Origin: Rubrobacter sp.
Lineage (GTDB): Bacteria; Actinomycetota; Rubrobacteria; Rubrobacterales; Rubrobacteraceae
Direction: 5' to 3'
Length of the DNA: 5,038 nucleotides
NCBI GenBank assembly: GCA_016781705.1
Contig: JADDPV010000070.1
Location: 1-5,038, forward strand
The notes beneath the pieces are model-generated. The model saw only the letters and a program-made list of their open reading frames with translations, was not told where the DNA came from and did no database searches. The translations under genes were made by a program, and so were the position numbers. This document shows positions 1 to 4,921 of the stretch, piece after piece (the first letter of the stretch is position 1; the number at the start of each line of letters is the position of its first letter).

Positions 1-45
1 GAGCCGACGAGCGGACTCGAACCGCTGACCTGCTCATTACGAGTG
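1..45 (-). other. 3' half of tRNA-Thr(CGU), attachment-site remnant (copy 1)
   Basis: Read on the minus strand this is the 3' half of a tRNA: anticodon loop CTCGTAA (U33, anticodon CGU, A37), 3' anticodon stem TGAGC, 5-nt variable loop AGGTC, a T arm AGCGG-TTCGAGT-CCGCT that pairs perfectly, and acceptor strand CGTCGGC with discriminator T. Nothing resembling a D arm or the 5' acceptor strand follows to the right, so this cannot be a working tRNA. Such 3' fragments are the usual scar at the distal end of an element integrated into a tRNA gene. The fragment starts at the first base of the window, so its left flank is unseen. Confidence 0.85.
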
Positions 46-57
46 CGCGGTCATTGG

Positions 58-170
58 TTGCTGAGGGTTGCAGGGGCCTGCAAATCCCGCATAGACAAAG
101 GGTTTTCTGTTCCCTGTGTTGCCCACTATTGCAGGGTATTGCGTCCGGGTTAGGGTCAAACTAGGGTCAA
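58..170 (+). repeat. Attachment-site arm with phased TTGC boxes and TAGGGTCAA repeats (copy 1)
   Basis: Next to the tRNA fragment are TTGC at 58 and 68 and CTGC at 78, exactly 10 bp apart. The second and third form the inverted repeat TTGCAG-GGGC-CTGCAA (68-83), which runs into TGCAAATCCCGCAT (79-92). A T-rich spacer follows, then TTGC at 119, 129 and 139, again 10 bp apart. Last come two perfect direct repeats TAGGGTCAA at 151-159 and 162-170 (11-bp period). The same skeleton recurs at 2511-2623. Core-proximal boxes plus outer direct repeats resemble the core- and arm-type sites of tyrosine recombinases and their excision factors. That role is inferred; no integrase gene is present. Confidence 0.6.
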
Positions 171-248
171 GAGGTGTCGGGACTTAAGGCTCCGGCACTC
201 CCGAAAAGGGCTTCCTTCCCCTACGACGCCGATACGTACCAGCGGCAT
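156..248 (-). pseudogene. 5' remnant of a third operon gene cut at the attachment site
   Basis: This is a 30-codon frame starting at ATG 248 and ending with a TGA at 156-158 inside the TAGGGTCAA repeat. Its ribosome-binding site is the best in the window: AGGAGGAGGAG at 251-261, about 7 nt from the ATG measured from the outermost AGGAGG. It starts 78 bp after the kinase stop on the same strand. The protein begins MPLVRIGVVGEG and then becomes unremarkable, as expected if the real gene was cut after about a dozen codons and the rest is att DNA. The VRIGVVG start would suit an NAD(P)-dependent Gfo/Idh-type oxidoreductase, a common operon partner of sugar kinases and isomerases, but too little remains to assign it. 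Confidence 0.5.
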
Positions 249-326
249 ATCTCCTCCTCCTGGATAACGCCTGTGTGGCAGTCGGCACGGCTCATCGCCG
301 GAACGCTTAGCCCGATCCGGGAAGCC

Positions 327-1832
327 TCATACTGCGTCCTCAGCCCGTCCTGCGTCCTGCTGCTCGAGGCGCAAGCTTCCGAGCCTCTCGCGCAGTGGCC
401 GGAGCACCTCGGAGTACAGCCGTTCGTAGGCTGCTTGATCGCCTGCTGGGCTATGCGTGTACGGTTCGTACTCCGGGCCGAGTACGGAGTCGTGGTCTTC
501 GAAGACGCCCGCACCGATCCCGGCCAGCATGGCCGCGCCCCGGGCTACGCACTCCGGTTCGGAGACGACGCGCACGGGTTTCCCCGACGCGTCGGCCTTC
601 AGTTGCCGCCACAGCGCGTTTCTCGCGCCGCCTCCCAACACCGTGAGGCTCGATAGCTCGACTCCCACAGCCCGCGCGGCGCGTTTGAGGGCGGCGTCTA
701 TCTCCAGGGTCAGCCCTTCGAGCATGGCCCGCAGGAGGTGCGCGGGACGACTCTCCTGGCCGAGCGCGTAGAACGTTACCCCGTGGTCCTGGCCGCGCAC
801 GAGTGGCAGGAAAACGCCCCCTTGCCCTGGAGCGAGCGTGGCGGCTTCATCGGTCCAGCGGGCGAGATCCTCTTCGCTTCCCTCCAAGAGCCGCAGCAGC
901 CAGCCCACGGCGCCACCGGCCTCCGGGAGTCCGGCGCCCAGATAGAAGCTCTCCGGCAGCACGTGGCGCCCCACTGAGAGGCCCAGGTCATAGACGGTAT
1001 CGTCCAGAATCGGCTCGCGAAGCGTGATCAGGGCTCCCTCGGCCGTGCCCATCGAGTCCGCCACCTCCCCGGGCTCGACCACCCCGGCACCGAAGGCCCC
1101 GCACACGTGGTCATGGCCGCACACCACGACCGGGATATCCGGTGGGACCGGCATACCGGCCGCCACGGACGGCAGGAGCCTGCCGGGACCGGCGCCGGCT
1201 TCGTAGACCGAAGGCAAGAGCTCCGGCGGGACTCTTGCGAGGGCGCACAGCTTCTCGTCCCACTCCCCACGCCGGATACCGAACAGCATGGTGCGGCTGG
1301 CCAGCGACGGGTCCGTGCTCTTCTCTCCGGTCATGCGAAAGACCAGGTACTCGGCCATGCCGAGCCAGGCACCCGCCTTCGACCAGATCTCCGGCGTGTT
1401 CTCCCGGTGCCACTCGAGTTTGCAAGCCGTGCACCGTGGCGCCAGGTGAAGCCCGGTACGGGAGAAGAGCTCCAAAGGGTCCAGGCGCTTCTTCCAGCGT
1501 ACGGCCTGAAGCGCAGTGCGCCCGTCGAACCAGGCGATCGCGGGGGCGAGCGGCTCTCCCGAGCCGTCGACCAGGAAACCGGACTCGGCCATGCTAGCTA
1601 TCCCGATGGCCCGCGGCGGCCCGAACCGCTCCGCCACCTGCCGGATAACCTCGAAGGCGGCGTGCTCTACCGCGCGGGCGTCGTACTCGGCTCCACCGCC
1701 CTGGAGCCGTCTCGTAGGTGTGCTAAGGCGGGAAGAACCGAGGAAGCTGCCGTCTTCGCCGTAAGCGCACGCTTTCACGTGAGTCGTGCCGATGTCCACA
1801 CCCAACAGTATCATGTCGCCGTGATCGTCCAT
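327..1832 (-). CDS. FGGY-family carbohydrate kinase
   Basis: This is a 501-residue cytoplasmic kinase that should transfer phosphate from ATP to a sugar or sugar derivative; the length is normal for the FGGY family (about 490-520). Numbered from ATG 1832, the phosphate-binding motif GVDIGTT is at 11-17. The substrate-side segment GIASMAESGFLVDG...PAIAWFDGRT is at about 77-106. The likely catalytic Asp is D241 in GHDHVCGAFGAG. The C-terminal ATP-domain signature GGGARNALWRQLKAD is at 400-414. ATG 1832 follows the upstream isomerase stop by 7 bp, suggesting translational coupling. The frame stays open back to 1895, and ATG 1814 (directly before ILLGVDIG) is an alternative start; neither has a strong Shine-Dalgarno. 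Family membership is clear. Substrate (xylulose, fuculose, gluconate or other) cannot be fixed from sequence. The frame is intact although the genes on both sides are damaged. Confidence 0.92.
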   Translation of the reverse strand: MDDHGDMILLGVDIGTTHVKACAYGEDGSFLGSSRLSTPTRRLQGGGAEYDARAVEHAAFEVIRQVAERFGPPRAIGIASMAESGFLVDGSGEPLAPAIAWFDGRTALQAVRWKKRLDPLELFSRTGLHLAPRCTACKLEWHRENTPEIWSKAGAWLGMAEYLVFRMTGEKSTDPSLASRTMLFGIRRGEWDEKLCALARVPPELLPSVYEAGAGPGRLLPSVAAGMPVPPDIPVVVCGHDHVCGAFGAGVVEPGEVADSMGTAEGALITLREPILDDTVYDLGLSVGRHVLPESFYLGAGLPEAGGAVGWLLRLLEGSEEDLARWTDEAATLAPGQGGVFLPLVRGQDHGVTFYALGQESRPAHLLRAMLEGLTLEIDAALKRAARAVGVELSSLTVLGGGARNALWRQLKADASGKPVRVVSEPECVARGAAMLAGIGAGVFEDHDSVLGPEYEPYTHSPAGDQAAYERLYSEVLRPLRERLGSLRLEQQDAGRAEDAV

Positions 1833-1839
1833 TCCGTCT

Positions 1840-2320
1840 TCAGCTTCCGAAGTCCTCCTCCCGTCGACACGTCCGCGCCCAGGAGAATATCTCATCTACG
1901 GCCATTGCCTGCTCGAGAAAAGCATCCTCGTGTGCCTCGTTGTTCGGAAGTTGCCACAGCCCCGCGTTGAACGTCTCGAAAGAGAAATAGCCCTCGTAGC
2001 CGTTTCGTTCGAGGACCGAGATGATCTCGGGCAGGTCCAGAACGCCCTCTCCAGGTAGAACCCGGTCGCCCAAACGTTAGGGCCTGCCCGGCAGGACCTC
2101 GTACCCCGCCTTGAGGAGCTCGAGCGCCAGTTCCCTGTCCCCTCCTCCCACTCGCCCCGAAGCAGCGTCTCCCCCTGCGGGTCGTCCTCGCCGATCCTCT
2201 CCAGAGGCACCCTTCCACGAACCCCTCGACGTACCCCTCGTCGAGGGCCAGCCCCAGGTAGAAAACCTCGGCGTCGTAGCCGTGGTCGTAGCCTATCGCA
2301 TTCCTGTCCTGGGATCCCAT
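1840..2320 (-). pseudogene. Broken sugar isomerase/epimerase-like gene (TIM-barrel C-terminus)
   Basis: A well-formed start (ATG 2320, AGGGGG at 2326-2331) opens a frame beginning MGSQDRNAIGYDHG and followed by AEVFYLGLALDEG. It appears to lose frame at a G run (2210-2212) and again at a G run (2139-2142), and it meets an in-frame TAA at 2077-2079. Past that stop the same frame gives RLGDRVLPGEGVLDL and then EIISVLERNGYEGYFSFETF, ending at TGA 1840-1842. The PGEGxxDxPxxxxxLxxxGYxGxxSxE pattern is typical of the last strand and helix of xylose-isomerase-like TIM-barrel sugar isomerases/epimerases. About 155 codons remain against 270-300 for that family, so an internal or N-terminal deletion is also likely. 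I do not recognise the N-terminal part, which may come from another gene. It lies directly upstream of the kinase. Confidence 0.7.
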
Positions 2321-2451
2321 GCGATCCCCCTAATGAAGCTTGCCCCACTCGGCACCGAAGCCTATCACGGGTTGGCATCGCGACGGCCTGTTGAGGGCTT
2401 GGTTCCCCAGTGTTTCCCAAAGTTTATCCTGCAAATTCCGACAAGAAGGGA
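2321..2451. other. Intergenic stretch upstream of the sugar operon
   Basis: This 131-bp gap lies between the start of the broken isomerase gene and attachment-site copy 2. It should hold the promoter for the minus-strand operon, but I see no convincing -35/-10 pair. The Shine-Dalgarno AGGGGG of the broken gene is at 2326-2331. CCTGCAAATTCCG at 2428-2440 differs by one base from CCTGCAAATCCCG at 77-89 in attachment-site copy 1 and may be an extra recombinase-related site. Confidence 0.4.
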
Positions 2452-2498
2452 GAGCCGACGAGCGGACTCGAACCGCTGACCTGCTCTCATTACGAGTG
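2452..2498 (-). other. 3' half of tRNA-Thr(CGU), attachment-site remnant (copy 2)
   Basis: This is identical to copy 1 over the first 35 bp and the last 10 bp, except for a 2-bp insertion (TC at about 2487-2488) that lengthens the region between anticodon loop and T arm. The anticodon loop CTCGTAA, the T arm and acceptor CGTCGGC are intact. The bases to the right do not form the 5' half of a tRNA: only three of five anticodon-stem pairs can form and no D arm is visible. It is a second integration scar in the same orientation as copy 1, which means a tandem arrangement. Confidence 0.85.
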
Positions 2499-2510
2499 AT
2501 GCATCAGGCG

Positions 2511-2623
2511 TTGCAGGGGTTTGCACGAGCTTGCAAATCCCGCATTTCTAAGCCGCTTTCTTTTCTCTGGCTCGCCCCGTGTTGCACCGTATTGCGTTCG
2601 CGGTGGTGTCAGAGTGGTGTCAG
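2511..2623 (+). repeat. Attachment-site arm with phased TTGC boxes and TGGTGTCAG repeats (copy 2)
   Basis: Three TTGC boxes at 2511, 2521 and 2531 are exactly 10 bp apart. The third runs into TTGCAAATCCCGCAT (2531-2545). A T/C-rich spacer follows, then TTGC at 2582 and 2592 (10 bp apart), and two direct repeats TGGTGTCAG-like at 2604-2612 and 2615-2623 (11-bp period; the shared 8-mer is TGGTGTCA). Every box sits at copy 1 coordinate + 2453 with no indel, while the spacers have diverged. The outer repeats differ from copy 1 (TAGGGTCAA) but are alike within this copy. Confidence 0.6.
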
Positions 2624-2833
2624 GAGTACTTGGATCAAGCGTCTAGCGCGACCGGGGGCCTACCGCCCGCCGCCGGCGTCAACCGTGCCGTGCCGAGAAT
2701 GCATAGAAGGGTGCAGTCCGGCTGCGCCTTCCGGGCCAATTTTCGGCCACTGCCTTCCGCATACGTTTCCGCCGACCTGCGCGCAGGGAACATGCCGCGT
2801 GTGTACCGCAAAGGACAGCGAAGCTACCCGCTG
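2624..2833. other. Leader region before the sigma factor gene
   Basis: About 210 bp separate the end of the attachment-site arm from the chosen sigma start. The sigma reading frame is open back to 2579, but the peptide from there (through the attachment site) looks like nothing known and I do not take it as coding. I see no clear promoter or terminator. If ATG 2792 is the true sigma start, the last 42 bp belong to the gene. Confidence 0.4.
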
Positions 2834-3415
2834 ATGGCGGACGAGGATCTGGTCGCGCTCGTCGCGGGGGGCGACGCCCGGGCCTTCGCGGCGCTGTACG
2901 ACCGCCACGCCCGCGCCGCCCTCTCCCTGGCCCGCCGCCTTTCGCCTGCGGGCGGGGGGCAGGACGCCGAGGACATCGTGCAGGCCACCTTCCTCGGCGT
3001 GTGGCGCTCGGCGGGCACCTACCGGGCCGAGCGCGGCAGTGTACGGACCTGGCTGCTCTCCGGGGTGCGCAACGCCGGCGTAGACGGCCTCCGTTCGGCC
3101 GCCAAATACCGCAGAGCGCGAGAGCGGGCCGGTGCGACGGGGGAGACGTCGCAGCCGTGCGAGGCCTTCGCCGATGTCTGGCGCGGCGCCGTGCGCGAGC
3201 GGCTGCTCGAGGCACTCAAGGCCCTCCCGCCCGAGCAGCTCAAGGTCCTGCGACTCGCCTACCTGTCCGAGTACACCCAGTCGGAGACTTCCGAGCTCCT
3301 CGGCGTCCCGCTGGGGACGGTCAAGGGGCGAGCGAGACTCGGCCTGGAGAAGGTCAAGGACCACTTCGGGTGCACGCGGCAGGAGGAGGCTGCGGCGGCG
3401 GTTGCGCCGAGGTAA
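2834..3415 (+). CDS. ECF-type RNA polymerase sigma factor (sigma-70 family)
   Basis: This 193-residue protein has the two domains of extracytoplasmic-function sigma factors, which direct RNA polymerase to a small set of stress or envelope promoters. Region 2 spans about 18-90, with the core-binding motif DAEDIVQATFLGVWR at 44-58 and the region 2.4 segment RTWLLSGVRNAGVDGLRS at 71-88. Region 4 spans about 122-176, with LPPEQLKVLRLAYLSEYTQS leading into the helix-turn-helix SELLGVPLGTVKGRARLGLEKVK. Start at ATG 2834 gives the usual MADEDLVALVAGGD opening. ATG 2792 (adding MPRVYRKGQRSYPL) is an alternative, with AGGGA very close to it; neither start has an ideal ribosome-binding site. No anti-sigma gene follows; instead an Hsp20 remnant begins right after the TAA, in frame. 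Target promoters are unknown. Confidence 0.9.
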   Translation: MADEDLVALVAGGDARAFAALYDRHARAALSLARRLSPAGGGQDAEDIVQATFLGVWRSAGTYRAERGSVRTWLLSGVRNAGVDGLRSAAKYRRARERAGATGETSQPCEAFADVWRGAVRERLLEALKALPPEQLKVLRLAYLSEYTQSETSELLGVPLGTVKGRARLGLEKVKDHFGCTRQEEAAAAVAPR

Positions 3416-3607
3416 AGTCGTTACGGCTCGTTTAGGCGCAGCGTAGCATTGCCTGAGGGCATCGACGAGAGCAAGATAAGCGCCCGCTACGAGGACGGCG
3501 TCTTGGAAGTGACCGTACTGGGTGCTGCCGTAGCACGGGAGCCCAAACGCATCCAGATACAGCGCCCGAGCGGTGAAAGCTCCGGTAGCGAGGGCCCAAG
3601 CAGCTAG
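3416..3607 (+). pseudogene. Hsp20 small heat-shock protein, C-terminal remnant
   Basis: Directly after the sigma stop codon and in the same frame the DNA encodes SRYGSFRRSVALPEGIDESK, then ISARYEDGVLEVTV, ending PKRIQIQ plus a short tail and TAG at 3605-3607. This is the second half of the alpha-crystallin domain (GSFxRSxxLPEGxDxxxIxAxxxxGVLxV) followed by the C-terminal I-x-I motif (IQI), which in small heat-shock proteins links subunits into oligomers. A full Hsp20 has about 140-160 residues; here about 63 remain, with no N-terminal arm, no first beta strands and no start codon or ribosome-binding site. It is therefore a 5'-truncated remnant, unless stop read-through makes a sigma-Hsp20 fusion. 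Confidence 0.85.
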
Positions 3608-3654
3608 AGAGCGGATCGCCGCTTCGGACGGCACTCCCGGCGTCTTCACCGAGA

Positions 3655-3680
3655 TGCCGGGAGCGGGTATTTTCCCGGCA
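3655..3680 (+). terminator. Hairpin after the Hsp20 remnant, possible terminator
   Basis: This is a perfect 8-bp inverted repeat TGCCGGGA / TCCCGGCA with a 10-nt loop, 48 bp after the Hsp20 stop. No T-run follows, so it would be a U-less terminator of the kind proposed in actinobacteria, or an RNA-stabilising hairpin. A second perfect 8-bp repeat, GCAGCCCG (3678-3685) / CGGGCTGC (3707-3714), overlaps it by three bases. Confidence 0.4.
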
Positions 3681-3745
3681 GCCCGTACCCACGATCTCGC
3701 GCGGCCCGGGCTGCCCCCCAAGAGCGCGGGTCTCTCGGTAGCCGG

Positions 3746-3801
3746 ATGCGAGAGTGTCGCATATAGGGTATAATGTAACCATCGTGCGACAAAGCGTCGC
3801 G
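3746..3801 (+). promoter_or_regulatory. TATAAT promoter bracketed by TGCGA/TCGCA palindromes
   Basis: A perfect -10 hexamer TATAAT lies at 3769-3774, with a weak -35 ATGCGA (3 of 6) at 3746-3751 and a 17-bp spacer. The -35 is itself the left arm of ATGCGA-N5-TCGCAT (3746-3762). A second palindrome GCGAC-N5-GTCGC (3786-3800) sits at and just after the expected start point (about 3781-3783). TGTCGCA (3755-3761) and TGCGACA (3785-3791) also form a perfect inverted repeat centred on the -10. Symmetric boxes over the -35 and start site are typical of repressor operators. The promoter would read the small-gene cluster from 3890, leaving a leader of about 110 nt. Confidence 0.55.
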
Positions 3802-3889
3802 TGAAAGCGTAGGACAGCCACCTGCCCTCCTCCCAGACCCGGGATAGCACCCCGACCCCTCCCGAACGAGAAAGTGGGTAGTAGCGCGC

Positions 3890-4108
3890 GTGTCGGATCG
3901 AGATCGTGGTAGGGCGGCAGAGCGGCGGGCAGAGCGGATCGGATGGCGGGACCGCTCGCGGCTGATGGGCCGGGCCTCGCGCAACATGGAAGAACGCCTG
4001 CGCGAGATGAACGGTTGGGCCGGCGCGCTGGACGAGCGGCTGCGCCGACACGCGCAGGAACGCGCGACGTGGCACAGAAAATGGGACGACCCCTCGAGGG
4101 TCGGCTAG
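3890..4108 (+). CDS. Small charged helical protein, function unknown
   Basis: A 72-codon frame from GTG 3890 to TAG. The product is very rich in Arg, Glu, Asp and Trp, with no signal peptide or membrane segment. The stretch from about residue 28 to 65 (RASRNMEERLREMNGWAG onward to the HRKWDD end) looks like a continuous amphipathic helix or coiled coil. Codon third positions are mostly G or C, as in the other genes here. There is no clear Shine-Dalgarno before GTG 3890; ATG 3965 and ATG 3986 are later in-frame candidates, also without one. It is the first frame after the TATAAT promoter and ends 31 bp before the next gene. I do not recognise a family. It could be a chance open frame, but composition and position favour a gene. 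Confidence 0.5.
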   Translation: MSDRDRGRAAERRAERIGWRDRSRLMGRASRNMEERLREMNGWAGALDERLRRHAQERATWHRKWDDPSRVG

Positions 4109-4142
4109 CCTCGCTCTCCCCTGCCCTAGGAGGCCTAACGTG

Positions 4143-4430
4143 ATGGTTCGTACGACCGAAGACGCCCGGGCGCTGCTCCGGACCGCGCGAGAGGTGCACG
4201 TCGAACGCCACGGCGCAAAGACGTTCACGCCAGGGACCCACCTGCCCCTCGAGCCGGCGGCGCAACGCCTCGGCATCGGGCCGGGCGGCCGCCGCTACGG
4301 CGCGGCCATCGAGGTGCTGGAGGAGGACGAGGGGGCCATCGAGCGGGACGAGAGCGCGCGCTACCACTTGGGGAACGCGCAGTACCTCATCACCGAGCGC
4401 GGCCTCGCGATGCTGCTTCGCGAAGGCTAG
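4143..4430 (+). CDS. Small winged-helix-like DNA-binding protein
   Basis: This 95-residue soluble protein starts at ATG 4143, 9 nt after a consensus AGGAGG (4128-4133). The GTG directly before it at 4140 (6-nt spacing) is equally possible. Residues 36-46 (LEPAAQRLGIG) and 52-61 look like two helices of a small helix-turn-helix fold. From 63 to 92 comes EGAIERDESARYHLGNAQYL followed by ITERGLAMLL, the strand-turn-strand wing and closing helix seen in many bacterial winged-helix proteins (the I-T-x-x-G-x-x-L-L ending). A similar C-terminus is encoded convergently at the right edge of the window. A plausible role is transcriptional control, perhaps at the palindromes by the upstream promoter; that is inference. 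Confidence 0.75.
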   Translation: MVRTTEDARALLRTAREVHVERHGAKTFTPGTHLPLEPAAQRLGIGPGGRRYGAAIEVLEEDEGAIERDESARYHLGNAQYLITERGLAMLLREG

Positions 4431-4473
4431 GAGCCGGACCCACCAGGGGGCGGCCAAGGAAAGGAGCACACAG

Positions 4474-4659
4474 ATGCTAACCAAGACCTACGCGACCGAG
4501 GCGGGGGCGAAGAAGGCGGCGGCCTGGGCGTACGGCCCGGCCGTCGTGCGGTTGGCGAACGGGCGCTATGCCTGGATCCCGTACGCGGGAGGGCCCCTTC
4601 CGCGGGGTGCGCGCACGGTTAGCCGCTGGCGCACCAACCGGTGGCGTGCGTGCGAGTAG
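4474..4659 (+). CDS. 61-residue hypothetical protein
   Basis: ATG 4474 is preceded by AAGGAG at 4461-4466 with 7-nt spacing, a strong initiation signal. The product is small and basic, starting MLTKTYATEAGAKKAAAWAYG, with a central segment VVRLANGRYAWIPYAGG that looks like a short beta-hairpin with aromatic residues, and a C-terminal Arg/Trp-rich tail. There is no signal peptide, membrane helix or metal-binding motif. It lies 43 bp after the winged-helix gene on the same strand and is probably cotranscribed. I do not recognise the family; small genes of this kind are common on actinobacterial plasmids and prophage-like islands. Confidence 0.65.
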   Translation: MLTKTYATEAGAKKAAAWAYGPAVVRLANGRYAWIPYAGGPLPRGARTVSRWRTNRWRACE

Positions 4660-4718
4660 CGGCACACAACGTGACTATCGGACGAAACGGAGAACGAGGA
4701 GGAGAGGGAGGAGGGCCG

Positions 4719-4919
4719 GTGGCCGCGCTGCTACGGTGTTCGTGCGAGCACGAGCGCGAGATTTGGGGGGAGTCCTGGCGGGTCGAAGAAAAGCACGGGT
4801 GGGCGTTCTTCGACCAGCAGGATTGGAGCGAGACCTACGCGCAGCGGCTCACGCGCTGCCCCGCGTGCGGCCGTCGGCTCGAGCGCAAGAACCTCCGGGC
4901 GGTGACGCACCCGGCGTAG
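4719..4919 (+). CDS. Small CxC...CPxC protein, candidate zinc-binding
   Basis: A 66-residue frame from GTG 4719, chosen because a purine-rich GGGAGGAGGG tract (4706-4715) lies a few bases before it. The open frame extends back to 4641, but that start would overlap the previous gene and has no ribosome-binding site. The protein has RCSC near the N-terminus (C7, C9) and RCPACGRRLERK near the C-terminus (CPAC about residues 48-51). The four cysteines in a C-x-C...C-x-x-C pattern could bind one zinc ion, as in zinc-ribbon-like folds. Between them is a Trp/Asp/Glu-rich stretch. The stop falls 2 bp from the stop of the convergent gene. Function is unknown; nucleic-acid or protein binding is the usual role of such folds. 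Confidence 0.65.
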   Translation: MAALLRCSCEHEREIWGESWRVEEKHGWAFFDQQDWSETYAQRLTRCPACGRRLERKNLRAVTHPA

Positions 4920-4921
4920 CC

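Noticed and set aside
1..80. Complete tRNA-Thr gene on the minus strand
   Set aside because: Only the 3' half matches. The bases where the D arm and 5' acceptor strand should be (about 46-80) show no pairing with CGTCGGC and no D-loop consensus. The same holds for the copy at 2452.
58..170. CRISPR-like array
   Set aside because: The repeats are only 4-9 bp with 6-bp or 2-3 bp spacers, far from CRISPR repeat and spacer lengths; an integrase-site reading fits better.
1107..1970. Plus-strand open frame of 287 codons opposite the kinase
   Set aside because: It is the complement of a clear FGGY kinase and carries no motif of its own.
2714..2748. Hairpin GGCC-AATTTTC-GGCC before the sigma gene as terminator or operator
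   Set aside because: Only 4-bp arms made of a self-complementary tetramer, readily expected by chance in this composition.
2579..2833. N-terminal extension of the sigma factor back to 2579
   Set aside because: The extension starts inside the attachment-site arm, has no ribosome-binding site, and its peptide has no sigma-like features. ECF region 2 begins near 2834.
3800..3889. Leader peptide in the 5' leader of the small-gene cluster
   Set aside because: Short GTG-initiated frames exist (for example from 3784) but have no ribosome-binding site and no attenuator-like codon run.
2660..4276. Long minus-strand open frame of 538 codons
   Set aside because: It runs antisense to the sigma factor, the Hsp20 remnant and the small genes, has Arg/Pro-rich low-complexity protein, and no recognisable domain. 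Long antisense frames are expected in GC-rich coding DNA.
3432..4484. Minus-strand open frame of 350 codons
   Set aside because: It is antisense to better-supported small genes, has no domain pattern and crosses the promoter region.
4641..4718. Upstream start for the CxC...CPxC protein
   Set aside because: It would overlap the previous gene, lacks a ribosome-binding site, and its Gly/Glu-rich residues are just the translated purine-rich Shine-Dalgarno tract.
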